Part shown: in pieces, positions 31,642-41,363 of the stretch
Layout of the letters: each line of letters begins with the position of its first letter
Numbering within the stretch: the first letter of the stretch is position 1
Assembly: GCF_016097415.1 (NCBI RefSeq)
Contig: NZ_JAEHGE010000004.1
Location: 1 to 47,704 of the forward strand
Direction: 5' to 3'
DNA length: 47,704 bases
Source of the DNA: a sulfur-oxidizing endosymbiont of Gigantopelta aegis
Lineage (GTDB): Bacteria; Pseudomonadota; Gammaproteobacteria; GRL18
Notes under the pieces: generated by a model
What the model was told of the DNA's origin: nothing
The model's input: the letters and a program-made list of their open reading frames with translations, nothing else
Database searches by the model: none
Position numbers and translations under genes: made by a program

Positions 31642-34065
31642 TTATCTAACCCTTGTTCTTGTCTGAATATTTGTTCTGATGGCATTATAAAGTTCTATTT
31701 CTTTTTCATGCTCAAATATCACTGAAATGCAATAATCTTGCTCTCTGTTTGCATCCGTTATCCATTTATTAAAATTCAAAAGAACCAGTGATACAGGCGA
31801 GGAAGGTCTGCTATTAGGTTCTCTCTGATATAATTTCCATGCCTTTTGGTGACAACCTGCTTTTCTGATGTTTGCGCCTGGAAAAAAATCGATCTCGTAT
31901 TTTTTCAAATCATTAGGTACTCCGATCTGTTCAGAATTTTCTGAAATTACACCATATTTTTCTATTAAGATCTGGGGATTCACTGAATGAAATAGGTGAA
32001 ATTCCATGCGGTTACCTAAATAACTATCACCACGTGTTGCACGGGTTTCAGGCGTAAAAGTAAGGGTGATGCTTATTTTTTTCTTTCCGGATTCAGTAAA
32101 AAAAAGTTCTGGTAGTTGGAGTGAATAAACCTTGATTTGGTTAAGTGCGATTTTCCCTTCATCCCAAAGAACTGCTCGGTTATCGAAGGAATATAAAGAT
32201 TTATCGTAATTGCTCAATCCGTAACCACAAACAGACAAATGACATTGTTCAGCTTTTTTCTTGTTTTCAGTGCAATAAAAATCCTTATTTGGCGAGAAAG
32301 GGTAATCTGCTCCTGCCAACAACATGTTCTTAATAAAGTTGGCTGATTTATCCGGAAAATGGTTAGCTATTTTCCCAGCAAGATGAGCAACCTTTGGTGC
32401 CGAAAAGCTTGTGCCTGTATAAAATTGGATAATATTATCCATCACCCTATTATTTAAAAGAGCAAGCTTACCGCCTTTATCTTCCACAATACGTCCATAA
32501 TTGTCTGAAAGAATCAGGTTTCCCCCGTATTCAACCAACTCCGGTTTAATCATTCCATTGATTCCAAAACCAGTTCTAGTAAATGGGGAGGGTTGATTGT
32601 ATTTTGCTATTGCTGTTTTAATATCCTCCGCACCATATCGCTCATTTTCAATTCGAATTTCATCTGCAATTGAGCCAATACTCAATGCCAGAGCAGATGT
32701 TGCGGGGTTTATGATCTTAAAATCTTCATTTTCTATAAGATATCGTGGATAGTTTTCAGTAATTTCATTAATGGGTTCAAAAAAATTTAGCGGGGATTGA
32801 TTACCAGCAGATACTATGAAAACAACGTGAGGAAAAGTAAAGGCAAGTTCATCAATCAAAGCTGCCAGTGGCAATTGACGAGAATAATGCTTGTGCCATA
32901 TTTCATGGTGATTACCTAACGAAATGTTGACTACTTTGATTTGGTACTCAGAGTTGGATAAGAAGTTTTCTACAGCATCTTTAAACTGATGTTCGATTAG
33001 TTTTTCTGGATCATAAACTGCCGATACTGTCCCTGTAATACCATTTGTTTCTGCATACATCACCTTGGCAGAGAATAGCCAGTTTGAAGGGGAAAAGTTT
33101 TTGTTATTCAGGCACTCCTCAATATCACCATAAACAGCACAACCGGCCACGGCGGTTCCATGTCCAACAGTATCTTGTGTTTCTGTTTCTCCCGATTGGA
33201 AGTTTTCTTCATCGCCAACACATGTTTGCAGCATAGGATGATTAGAAACAATCCCTGAATCAATCACTAAAATTCCTGTAGCATTTTCTTCAGGTGCTTT
33301 GAATTCAATGCTTTCCACATCGGGTTGCATCATTTCAAAGGGGTTAAATTGAACCATAGAAGGCCTATCGGCACGGGCAACTTCTTTTAATTGAATGACT
33401 TCATCAAAAATAGTTTTAGTGAGTTTTACCCTGAGTAAGACAAAGGATTTTGTTATCAGAGTGTCAGAAATTCTGAATTGGGAAAAATCAGGGTAAGATT
33501 CTTTCATTTGTTGGATGAACCGTTCATTTCTCTGCTTATCATCCATTTTCCACAATTCAAGATCAATAAAATCAGCAGTATCATCCAAAGGTTGTATTTT
33601 TAGTCGTTCACCAATCTTTTCTTCCAATGGGATTTCATCAAATGACTCAATGGCATGGAAAAAATCGTAGTTTGCTCCTTCCTCTGAGCCATACGTGCTC
33701 AGTTTTTTTTTGAATCGGCTTAAGTCATCATCGTCGCTGAATACAACCCAAAAGCCCTTTCTCCCTTCTGCAACTGATAAAACATGGATACCCATAGATA
33801 CCAACGTTTTCTCAAAAGCATCAGGCGAGACGCTTTGGTTGATTTCTATTTCAAATATCAACGTGGGGTCAATTTTCCCGGAAAGCTGGTTTTTTAATGT
33901 GGAAAATTTACTGCTTAAGCTTTCGGCTTTTTGGGTTGCTTGTTGTGAAAAGTGGGCTTTGTTTCTACCTTGCGGTAATGAGAACCCACCCCCAGTATTC
34001 CTACGTTTTTGCCGTTCAATATTATCTTGAAATAAAGGGAGTTTCAGATGTTGATGTTTTTCCAT
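31642..34065 (-). CDS. Subtilisin-like (S8) serine protease within the type I operon
   Basis: 807 aa. The catalytic triad is Asp269 (LVIDSGI), His302 (VGHGTAVAG) and Ser553 (GTSFSAP), with the oxyanion Asn422 (VSAGNQ). The first about 260 residues form an N-terminal domain with no signal peptide and unknown partner. The C-terminal about 200 residues are beta-rich and not recognised. No export signal means it acts in the cytoplasm. It is coupled to the AAA ATPase (stop and start overlap) and lies between hsdS and hsdR. S8 protease plus AAA ATPase pairs occur in defence regions; here the pair may be an add-on effector. Confidence 0.93.
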   Translation of the reverse strand: MEKHQHLKLPLFQDNIERQKRRNTGGGFSLPQGRNKAHFSQQATQKAESLSSKFSTLKNQLSGKIDPTLIFEIEINQSVSPDAFEKTLVSMGIHVLSVAEGRKGFWVVFSDDDDLSRFKKKLSTYGSEEGANYDFFHAIESFDEIPLEEKIGERLKIQPLDDTADFIDLELWKMDDKQRNERFIQQMKESYPDFSQFRISDTLITKSFVLLRVKLTKTIFDEVIQLKEVARADRPSMVQFNPFEMMQPDVESIEFKAPEENATGILVIDSGIVSNHPMLQTCVGDEENFQSGETETQDTVGHGTAVAGCAVYGDIEECLNNKNFSPSNWLFSAKVMYAETNGITGTVSAVYDPEKLIEHQFKDAVENFLSNSEYQIKVVNISLGNHHEIWHKHYSRQLPLAALIDELAFTFPHVVFIVSAGNQSPLNFFEPINEITENYPRYLIENEDFKIINPATSALALSIGSIADEIRIENERYGAEDIKTAIAKYNQPSPFTRTGFGINGMIKPELVEYGGNLILSDNYGRIVEDKGGKLALLNNRVMDNIIQFYTGTSFSAPKVAHLAGKIANHFPDKSANFIKNMLLAGADYPFSPNKDFYCTENKKKAEQCHLSVCGYGLSNYDKSLYSFDNRAVLWDEGKIALNQIKVYSLQLPELFFTESGKKKISITLTFTPETRATRGDSYLGNRMEFHLFHSVNPQILIEKYGVISENSEQIGVPNDLKKYEIDFFPGANIRKAGCHQKAWKLYQREPNSRPSSPVSLVLLNFNKWITDANREQDYCISVIFEHEKEIELYNAIRTNIQTRTRVR

Positions 34066-35075
34066 TATTCATCCCTCTGTCCATTTTTTTTAATTTTTTC
34101 TCGGCGGATAAATTGTTCAATTGCTGTTTCCAAGTCCCCCATTTCCAAAATGTTTCTTGCATCAATAATGACGGACTTCATAGCCTCTTCTGTGACCATT
34201 TTTATATCCGCTGGTGATAATCCCTGACTGGTTATTGCAGCTTTTGATAGGTTAATTTTTTTATCGCGTTTGATTGGTCGTAAAAAACGCTCAAAAAGTT
34301 TTTTACGAGCTTCTTCATCAGGCAGTACATAATCAATAACTGCATCGAAGCGCCTCCAAATAGCACTGTCGAGCATATTCTGGTGATTAGTGGCAGCAAA
34401 CAAGATGCTATCGCCTTTGAAGTTATCCAGCATTTGCAAAAAGTTATTGACCACCCGTTTGATTTCGCCATGTTCATAAGCGTCATCACGGTTTTTGCCG
34501 ATAATATCAAATTCATCAAAGAGTACTATCCAAGTATCGTTTTCAATAAAATCAAAAACTTTTCGTAGATTTCCTGCTGTTTCTCCCAAATAGGATGAGA
34601 TAATTGCATCAAAACGAATATAAACTAAGGGAATATTTAGCATAGAGCTAATGATTTGTGCGGAAAATGTTTTGCCTGTTCCTGGATCCCCACAGAGCAG
34701 AATTTTCTTTTTATAGCTTAGGTTATAGGTCGCTAAAATATCTGCATCCTTAAATTCACGGACAATGCGTTCTAGCTGGTCTTTGGTGTAACTGGATAAA
34801 ATAAGGCTGTCGAAATCCTGTTCAAAATGCTGTATTTCCAACAAAGGAAAGCCTTTCTCCGTATCTCTTGGAATCGGAAGGCTTTGTTTGAAGCGTTTTG
34901 CATTGTTCGAAACGCACGCAGATTGATACAGTGCTTTTTCAAGCTCCTTGGCAACAATTGTATGTTTCTTGCGTTTTTCCCTTTCAATATATTCTCTTGC
35001 TGTCTGTATAAAGGCTTCGTTATCCTTGTTATTAAATGACAAGAAGAGTTGTTTTATTAGTTCTGAATTCGTCAT
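34065..35075 (-). CDS. AAA-family ATPase paired with the S8 protease
   Basis: 336 aa. A helical N-terminal domain (1-100), then Walker A GDPGTGKT (129-136), the pore-like region VYIRFDAIISSYLGETAGNLRKVFDF, Walker B VLFDEFD (184-190), sensor 1 ILFAATNHQN and an arginine-finger candidate WRRFDAVI: a classical AAA/FtsH-CDC48-type module. It probably remodels or delivers substrates to the S8 protease, or gates its activity. Its ATG overlaps the hsdS stop by 4 nt, tying its expression to the restriction system. Confidence 0.93.
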   Translation of the reverse strand: MTNSELIKQLFLSFNNKDNEAFIQTAREYIEREKRKKHTIVAKELEKALYQSACVSNNAKRFKQSLPIPRDTEKGFPLLEIQHFEQDFDSLILSSYTKDQLERIVREFKDADILATYNLSYKKKILLCGDPGTGKTFSAQIISSMLNIPLVYIRFDAIISSYLGETAGNLRKVFDFIENDTWIVLFDEFDIIGKNRDDAYEHGEIKRVVNNFLQMLDNFKGDSILFAATNHQNMLDSAIWRRFDAVIDYVLPDEEARKKLFERFLRPIKRDKKINLSKAAITSQGLSPADIKMVTEEAMKSVIIDARNILEMGDLETAIEQFIRREKIKKNGQRDE

Positions 35076-36259
35076 GTTTTTAACTCCTTGTCATATTGTA
35101 TCCGAACTTCACCGCTCATCAGTTTGGGTAATAGGGTATCACGGAGTTTTTCTAGTGATTTTATTTGTTTTGAATTTGCTATTTCCTTGTCGAGTATAGG
35201 ATTCATTTGTTTTGACATGGCTTCGATTTCTTCAGGAGAAGGAATCAAAACTATTGCTGTATCCAAGTCGCCGCGTTTGATATGCCCCATTGTGGTTGCA
35301 TGGCTTCTTGAAATGGATATGAATTCATCAAGGTGGTGTTTGCACCACATGAGATAAAACCACTTTGGAAAATCATCTGAGGCAACCTTAAAAAGGTGTT
35401 GATTCAACACGCACCTTTCACCATCCCAAACTTTAACCATCAATGATGCTGACCATGCAAAAATTACATCACCATTTTCTACAATATATTCAGGTTTAAC
35501 CTCGCTCGTAACCCAATCAGATGATTCTGAAATTCCATTGCTAAGTTCCTTGATTTTTAAAACTGGGAGTTTTTCTAAATCATTTTTAGGTGGAAATTTC
35601 TGACAAGCTAGACCATTCAAGAAATTAGCAACGTTGCTTAATGGCTTCTCCTCCCAATCCTCCTGTGCCTCCTCAATAAACCACTGGCGAAACAACGTTT
35701 CCGCCATCGCCTCCAGGGTTTTGTTCTGGCGGTGCAGAAGGTCGATTTTATCGTCTAGACTGGACAGGACGGAGGCTATGGCTTTTTGTTCTGGAAGGAG
35801 TGGAAGGGCTATTTCAAAGTTTTCGATCATTCCTTTTGTTAGCGCTCGTCTTGTAGCGCCTATTTCTGATTGCGATAAAAGCTCCTCTTTCATCGCTTGA
35901 AGCAAGTAAAGAATAAATAAATAATCGGCCTGTTCTGAATTCAAACGAACTATAGATACATGCTGATTAACTCTTGCGGGTAAGATCGAATTCGGTACTA
36001 AGCAGCATCGAGCCACACTATCTCCTGTTATGTTCAGTAATACATCATTTTTCTCAACAGTTACGTTTTTTAGTTCATAAGCTTGAGTTTCGTCAATGAA
36101 AGCTAAGCCATTTTTTGAAAACTGAAAGTCTAAAACATTTTGACTACGAATTAAGGATATTCCAGCTTCTTTGTAAGCATTACTCCCACCTCTTGGTGTA
36201 GCCCCACTACCAATTTTTGATGAAATTGCCCCAAGAGTAGTTTGATTCCACTCACTCAT
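35072..36259 (-). CDS. hsdS: Type I restriction-modification specificity subunit
   Basis: 395 aa with two target-recognition domains, each followed by a conserved helix (first: [45 protein letters not shown]; second: [26 protein letters not shown]), which act as a length ruler between the two half-sites. The DNA sequence recognised cannot be read from the protein. Overlaps hsdM by 4 nt. Confidence 0.95.
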   Translation of the reverse strand: MSEWNQTTLGAISSKIGSGATPRGGSNAYKEAGISLIRSQNVLDFQFSKNGLAFIDETQAYELKNVTVEKNDVLLNITGDSVARCCLVPNSILPARVNQHVSIVRLNSEQADYLFILYLLQAMKEELLSQSEIGATRRALTKGMIENFEIALPLLPEQKAIASVLSSLDDKIDLLHRQNKTLEAMAETLFRQWFIEEAQEDWEEKPLSNVANFLNGLACQKFPPKNDLEKLPVLKIKELSNGISESSDWVTSEVKPEYIVENGDVIFAWSASLMVKVWDGERCVLNQHLFKVASDDFPKWFYLMWCKHHLDEFISISRSHATTMGHIKRGDLDTAIVLIPSPEEIEAMSKQMNPILDKEIANSKQIKSLEKLRDTLLPKLMSGEVRIQYDKELKT

Positions 36260-37791
36260 AACCTCACCTTCGCCAGATTTTCAGCAATGGCTTTATTCAG
36301 CTCGGCTTCTTCCGCTAACTGCGCGTCAAATTCTGCTTTCAGCGCAGTAAAGCGTTCCTTGAAATCGAAATCATCTTCTTCTATTGACAAGCCAACATAG
36401 CGTCCCGGTGTTAAGACATAATCCAGTTCCTTGACTCGCTCAATTGGAGTGGATGCGCAAAATCCCTTAATGTCTTCATACTCACCTTCACCGGTTCGCC
36501 AGGCATGGTAGGTGTCGGCGATTCCCTTAATATCCTCGTACGACAGTTCACGGGTACGGCGGTTAATTAGATACCCCATATTGCGAGCATCAATGAACAG
36601 AATTTCATTTTTGCATGGATGGCCGTTGCTTCTGGAACGGTTCATAAACCACAGTGCCGCCGGAATCTGGGTATTCAAAAACAACTTGGCGGGCAGGTTT
36701 ACGATGCAATCAATTAAATTACCATCTTCGATTAAGGCTCTGCGAATGTCGCCTTCACCACTGGTTTTGCTGGTCAGTGCGCCTTTGGCTAAAACGATCC
36801 CGGCTTTGCCGGTTGGGGACAGGTGATAAATAAAATGCTGGAGCCAGGCAAAATTAGCGCTACCGGATGGTGGGGTTCCATATTGCCACCTGCCATCATT
36901 ACGCAGTAAATCACCGCTCCAGTCGCTGTCATTAAAAGGTGGATTGGCAATAATGAAATCGGCTTTTAGGTCTTTATGGGCATCATTTAAGAATGATCCT
37001 TCGTTGTTCCATTTGACTTGTGAGCTATCAATGCCACGAATGGCCAGGTTCATTTTTGCCAGCCGCCAGGTGGTCTGGTTGCTTTCCTGGCCGTAAATGG
37101 AAATATCGTTGATTTTGCCCTGATGTTCTTCGACAAATTTTTCTGATTGCACAAACATCCCGCCCGAACCACAACAGGGATCAAAGACGCGACCTTTGTA
37201 GGGTTCCAGCATAGAAACCAATAATTCTACGATACTACGAGGCGTATAGAACTGTCCGCCTTGCTTGCCTTCCGCCAAGGCAAATTCACCGAGGAAATAT
37301 TCAAACACATGCCCTAGAATATCGGCACTTCGTGATTTGGCATCACCAAGCGCTATATTGCCGACCAGATCAATTAGGCCGCCCAGATTAGTTGGATCAA
37401 GATTTTGCCGCGCATAAACTTTGGGTAATACGCCTTTGAGCGAAGAATTTTCTTTTTCAATGGCATCCATTGCGGCATCAATAAATTTGCCAATTTCAGG
37501 TTGTTTAGCTTTAGCAAGTAAAAATGACCAACGGGCTTCTGGCGGTACGAAGAAAACATTTTCCGCCTTGTATTCGTCCTTGTCTTCAGGATCGGCTCCG
37601 GCATATTCACCAACACCTGCTTGCAGTTTGGCGAAAAGTTCTTCAAATGAATCCGAAATATATTTAAGGAATATTAAGCCGAGTACCACATGCTTATATT
37701 CTGCTGCATCAATATTTTTTCGTAGTTTGTCAGCGGCTTTCCAAAGCTGTTTTTCTAACAGTTCTTCTTTGGTGTTTTTTGCCTTTGCCAT
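36256..37791 (-). CDS. hsdM: Type I restriction-modification methyltransferase subunit
   Basis: 511 aa. It has the N-terminal HsdM helical domain, the SAM-binding motif DPCCGSGG (204-211) and the catalytic motif NPPF (283-286), giving adenine-N6 methylation. With HsdS alone it makes the protective methylase, and with HsdR the restriction complex. It is the first gene of the operon, so methylation and specificity are made before the protease pair and HsdR. ATG at 37,791; the promoter is presumably in 37,792-37,868, but I see no clear consensus. Confidence 0.97.
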   Translation of the reverse strand: MAKAKNTKEELLEKQLWKAADKLRKNIDAAEYKHVVLGLIFLKYISDSFEELFAKLQAGVGEYAGADPEDKDEYKAENVFFVPPEARWSFLLAKAKQPEIGKFIDAAMDAIEKENSSLKGVLPKVYARQNLDPTNLGGLIDLVGNIALGDAKSRSADILGHVFEYFLGEFALAEGKQGGQFYTPRSIVELLVSMLEPYKGRVFDPCCGSGGMFVQSEKFVEEHQGKINDISIYGQESNQTTWRLAKMNLAIRGIDSSQVKWNNEGSFLNDAHKDLKADFIIANPPFNDSDWSGDLLRNDGRWQYGTPPSGSANFAWLQHFIYHLSPTGKAGIVLAKGALTSKTSGEGDIRRALIEDGNLIDCIVNLPAKLFLNTQIPAALWFMNRSRSNGHPCKNEILFIDARNMGYLINRRTRELSYEDIKGIADTYHAWRTGEGEYEDIKGFCASTPIERVKELDYVLTPGRYVGLSIEEDDFDFKERFTALKAEFDAQLAEEAELNKAIAENLAKVRL

Positions 37792-37868
37792 GTGATGTCC
37801 TTTTAGTATTTATATTTAAAATGTATAAGATAAAAATATACTTGTGAAGTGTAATGAATATTTCATTA

Positions 37869-38432
37869 TCAAATCCCCCCTCTACCGCCAGGTAAATGTC
37901 GGTAGAGTGTGGACGGGGCTACTTTTAACCGGGCAGCTACTTCCTCGACTGTAATATCAGGGTCGGCGAGCATGGCTTTAGCAGCCTGAATATCTTTATC
38001 CGTTAGAGCGGGTGGCCTCCCTCCTTTCTTGCCTCTGGCTCTGGCTGCATCAAGCCCAGCCTTGGTTCGTTCTTTGATAATCGATCGTTCAAATTCTGCT
38101 AATGATGCAAAAATATGGAAGATCAACTTGCCGCCTGATGTAGTGGTATCAATATTTTCAGTCAGGGATTTAAACCCTATCCCTCGATTTTCTAAATCTT
38201 CGACTGTTTCGATTAGTTGCTTAATAGAGCGAGCTAACCGGTCGAGTTTCCAGACAACAAGCGTATCCCCTTCTCTAATATATTCGAGAGCTGCTTTTAA
38301 TTCTGGTCGATCTCGTTGAGCGCCGGAAGCCTTTTCGGTGAAAACCTTTTCGCAGCCTGCTGCTTCCAGTGCGTCAGTTTGTAAATCCTGTTTTTGATCT
38401 TGTGTCGAAACGCGAGCATAACCAACCAGCAT
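37869..38432 (-). CDS. Serine recombinase (resolvase/invertase)
   Basis: 187 aa from ATG 38,432 (a longer frame starts at 38,447). The catalytic Ser is in VGYARVSTQDQ, with the conserved RDRPELKAAL, WKLDRLARSIKQLIE and LAEFERSIIKERT, then a C-terminal helix-turn-helix (ALTDKDIQAAKAMLADPDITVEEVAARLKVAPSTLYRHL). It resolves cointegrates or inverts DNA at a res-type site; large inverted repeats lie about 115 bp upstream. It may mark the edge of an acquired module carrying the type I operon. Confidence 0.93.
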   Translation of the reverse strand: MLVGYARVSTQDQKQDLQTDALEAAGCEKVFTEKASGAQRDRPELKAALEYIREGDTLVVWKLDRLARSIKQLIETVEDLENRGIGFKSLTENIDTTTSGGKLIFHIFASLAEFERSIIKERTKAGLDAARARGKKGGRPPALTDKDIQAAKAMLADPDITVEEVAARLKVAPSTLYRHLPGGRGGI

Positions 38433-38548
38433 AATAAAACCTCCCAAAACTCATATAAAGTATGGATTATTAAGAGATTAATTTCAAGAGACAGTTTTAA
38501 GATAACTTGAGCTATAAATAGGGTTGATTTGTTCACATCTTCTCAATT

Positions 38549-38613
38549 CTCTCAAAAACGAACGTTTTTGAGAGGGTTATAAACTACAAACGTCCTTTTG
38601 TAGTTTATAACCC
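38549..38613. repeat. Two adjacent perfect inverted repeats, possible recombination site
   Basis: CTCTCAAAAACG-AA-CGTTTTTGAGAG (38,549-38,574) is followed at once by 17-bp arms GGGTTATAAACTACAAA and its complement (38,574-38,590 and 38,597-38,613) around CGTCCT. It lies between two serine recombinase genes in opposite orientation; it could be a res or inversion site, or a terminator pair. Confidence 0.55.
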
Positions 38614-38639
38614 TGACCTTTTCTGTTATCTTTTTCTGC

Positions 38640-39240
38640 ATGGAAACCAAGAAATTCATAGCCTATTACCGCGTATCGACAGACAAGCAAGGCCGTGGTG
38701 ATCTGATCCAGTCTTTTACCGAAATCGAAAGCGGTAGAAAAAATAACCGACCAGAATTACTAATAGCGTTAGATGAATGCCGAAAGAATAAGGCCGCTTT
38801 AGTTATTGCTAAACTAGGTCGTCTTGCTCGCAATGTTTATTTCATCAGTGGTCTGGTCTGATGGAAAGCAGTATGGAGTTCGTGGCTGTGGATATGCCGG
38901 AAGCCAATCGGCTCACCATTCATATATTGACCGCTGTGGCCGAACATGAACGGGAGATGATAAGTCAACGTACAAAGGTGGCTCTACAGGCGGCAAAGAA
39001 CCGAGGGGTGAGGCTTGGTAGCCCTACCCCAAAAACGGGGCGGCTATCCGTTCAAAAGTGTTGCAGGAAAAGGCGGATCGTTTTGCCGAAAATGTGTTGT
39101 CCATTATCAAAGAACTACAACTCCAAGGTATTACCAGTTATAAAGCTTTAGCACGTACGTTGAATGTTTGCGGTATTCCAGCAACCAATAATTGTCAATG
39201 GTACGGTGCAACAGCGAAAAAGTACTATATAGAGCAGAAC
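38640..39240 (+). pseudogene. Broken serine recombinase
   Basis: Three frames give pieces of one protein: METKKFIAYYRVSTDKQGR (catalytic Ser region), ESGRKNNRPELLIALDECRKNKAALVIAKLGRLARNVYFISGL, then MEFVAVDMPEANRLTIHILTAVAEHEREMISQRTKVALQAAK, and a helix-turn-helix part ADRFAENVLSIIKELQLQGITSYKALARTLN. Damage seen: a likely internal deletion after KQGR, a 5-bp tandem duplication GGTCT (38,850-38,859) and a missing G near 39,037. A typical invertase is about 200 aa. Its 3' end leads directly into the next gene. Confidence 0.8.
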
Positions 39241-39265
39241 AATACGAGGCTTGAATTTACAAAAA

Positions 39266-40960
39266 ATGTCATCATATCTGGTAGGATTAAATATAAGACA
39301 GGAGCAATTCCAAATGCCAGATGGTTCATACTCTTTTTCTTATCCGGGTGTCGATAATCAGACTCAAAATATCCCATTAAATAACGGAGACATACTTTTT
39401 GTTCTTGGTGCGAATGGAACTGGAAAATCGGGGTTAATTCATAAGATTTATACTCAGAATGCAGGTAAAGCAAAGCGAATTTCTGCTCATCGTCAGACAT
39501 GGTTTAACTCAAATGCACTCGATTTTACTCCTGCAACTAGAATGCAAGCTGCACAAAATATAAATTCCAGAGATTCACAGATACAGTCCAGATGGAAAGA
39601 TGAAAATGGTGTACAAAAGTCGCAGATTGTTATTTTTGATTTAATTAATGCAGAAAACGTTCGTGCGCGTGAAATAGCTAAAGCTATAGATCAGAATAAT
39701 ACTGCTCGTGCAGAAGAATATGCTAAAGCTAATCATCCGCCAATAGAAGTACTAAATCATCTTCTTCAGCTTTCAAATTTACCAATTAAAATTTTTGTTG
39801 AAAAAAATGAAAAAGTTTTTGCCAGAAAGAACAATGGAAATCCATACAGTATTGCCGAGCTTTCTGATGGAGAGAGAAACGCAATTTTAATTGCATCTGA
39901 TGTATTAACAGCCGAAGAAAATACCTTGTTTTTAATAGATGAACCGGAGCGACATCTTCATCGTTCTATTATTTCCCCCCTTCTTTCTTCGCTTTTCCAA
40001 AAAAGGCCAGACTGTGCATTTATAATTGCGACTCATGATGTTGGTTTGCCCATGGATAACCCTGAATCTAATGTGTTAGTCGTACGTGGATGCGAGTGGA
40101 ATGGATCGCAAATTTCTGCTTGGGATGCTGATCTTATATCAGCAGATCATGACATTGATTATCATGTTAAGAAAGATATTCTTGGTTCAAGGCGCACACT
40201 GCTTTTTATAGAAGGAAATCAAAATAGCCTAGACCAGCATATTTACCAAATTTTATTTCCTGATATATCTGTTATTCCTCAAGGAAATTGTACTGCGGTT
40301 GAGCGAGTTGTTAATGGTATTACTTCCACAGAAACCCTTCATTGGGTTAAAGCTTTTGGTTTGATTGATGCAGATGATAGACAACAAGATGAATTGGATA
40401 AATTGAAAGAAAACAATATTTTTTCTTTGCCATGTTATTCAGTAGAGTCACTGTATTATGGTACAGATATGATCTATCAAATTGCTCTTAAACAAGCGTC
40501 TGTAACAGGAGAGGACGCGGGTATATTGAAAAACACAGCCTTACAAGAAGCCATGACTGCGATTGAGCCACATAAAGAACGACTATGTTCACGTCTTTGT
40601 GAACGAAAAGTAAGAACCGAAATTAAATTTCCCGATTGGGAATATATTAAAAATAGAGACGATTTTGGGTTCGATTTAGACTTGAAATCGATCAGGGAAA
40701 CGGAAATACAAAAATTCGATTCTTATATGGAAGCCCAAGATATCAATTCAATCATTGGGCGTTACCCAGTTAGAGAAACACCAATATTAAATAAAATTGC
40801 AGGAGCATTGGGTTTTCAGAATCGTGGAAAATACGAGAGTTCAGTCAGACAACTACTTATTGATAACGAAGAAGTCCGTATTAAAACACGAAATTTATTG
40901 GGTGACCTTGTAACTGTTATAAAAGGAGAACAAGAACCGACAGAAAGACTTTGCGCATAA
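39266..40960 (+). CDS. AAA/ABC-type ATPase fused to a TOPRIM-like domain (PARIS-like)
   Basis: 564 aa from ATG 39,266; ATG 39,314 has a better Shine-Dalgarno (AGGAG) but would drop 16 residues. From ATG 39,266: Walker A GANGTGKS (48-55), ABC signature LSDGERN (199-205), Walker B LFLIDEPE (221-228), H-loop THD (256-258). Then a DUF4435/TOPRIM-like half: LLFIEG (Glu316), LIDADD (Asp368, Asp370) and SVESLYY (Glu394). PARIS consists of an AriA ATPase and an AriB TOPRIM nuclease; this gene has both in one chain, as in fused PARIS or OLD-like proteins. Such systems respond to phage or plasmid anti-restriction proteins by arresting the cell. Confidence 0.82.
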   Translation: MSSYLVGLNIRQEQFQMPDGSYSFSYPGVDNQTQNIPLNNGDILFVLGANGTGKSGLIHKIYTQNAGKAKRISAHRQTWFNSNALDFTPATRMQAAQNINSRDSQIQSRWKDENGVQKSQIVIFDLINAENVRAREIAKAIDQNNTARAEEYAKANHPPIEVLNHLLQLSNLPIKIFVEKNEKVFARKNNGNPYSIAELSDGERNAILIASDVLTAEENTLFLIDEPERHLHRSIISPLLSSLFQKRPDCAFIIATHDVGLPMDNPESNVLVVRGCEWNGSQISAWDADLISADHDIDYHVKKDILGSRRTLLFIEGNQNSLDQHIYQILFPDISVIPQGNCTAVERVVNGITSTETLHWVKAFGLIDADDRQQDELDKLKENNIFSLPCYSVESLYYGTDMIYQIALKQASVTGEDAGILKNTALQEAMTAIEPHKERLCSRLCERKVRTEIKFPDWEYIKNRDDFGFDLDLKSIRETEIQKFDSYMEAQDINSIIGRYPVRETPILNKIAGALGFQNRGKYESSVRQLLIDNEEVRIKTRNLLGDLVTVIKGEQEPTERLCA

Positions 40961-41243
40961 TACTAACATGCCCTTTTGATGGATATATGATCTGCTAACA
41001 ATCCTAAGTGTTATCGTTTTGTCTAATTTTAAATGATTATCATATTCGAAATAGAAAATTTAGGAGAGTAGACTACATTTGCTTTTATCGAGGGAGCATT
41101 GGAGCGAGAAGACCGATTGTTCTATCAGCCTTGAATATAAACAGATTCATATGACTGAGAGAAACGTCCGACTGCTGGGTGGAATTCCCACTAACAACAA
41201 GAACCGCAACATACTAAAAGCAACCAAAACTAAGGAGGTGTCT

Positions 41244-41363
41244 ATGAAAAAATTGATCCTCAAAATTCGCTATACGATAAGTTTGGCTGTAGGACTGTTG
41301 GTCTTAGTTGGCGCTGGAGGGGCACAATATATTTGTGCTCGATCCAATGCTTCTTTCCTATAA
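41244..41363 (+). CDS. Possible 39-aa membrane peptide
   Basis: ATG 41,244 is 5 nt after a near-ideal AAGGAGGTG. The peptide starts MKKLILKIRYTISLAVGLLVLVGAGGAQYICARSNASFL: a basic start, one hydrophobic segment and a short polar tail. It could be a lysis or toxin-like peptide or the beginning of a lost gene. A longer frame from 41,079 has no support. Confidence 0.4.
   Translation: MKKLILKIRYTISLAVGLLVLVGAGGAQYICARSNASFL

Noticed and set aside
33045-34217. Plus-strand frames within the S8 protease and AAA genes
   Set aside because: They are antisense shadows of strong, motif-bearing genes.
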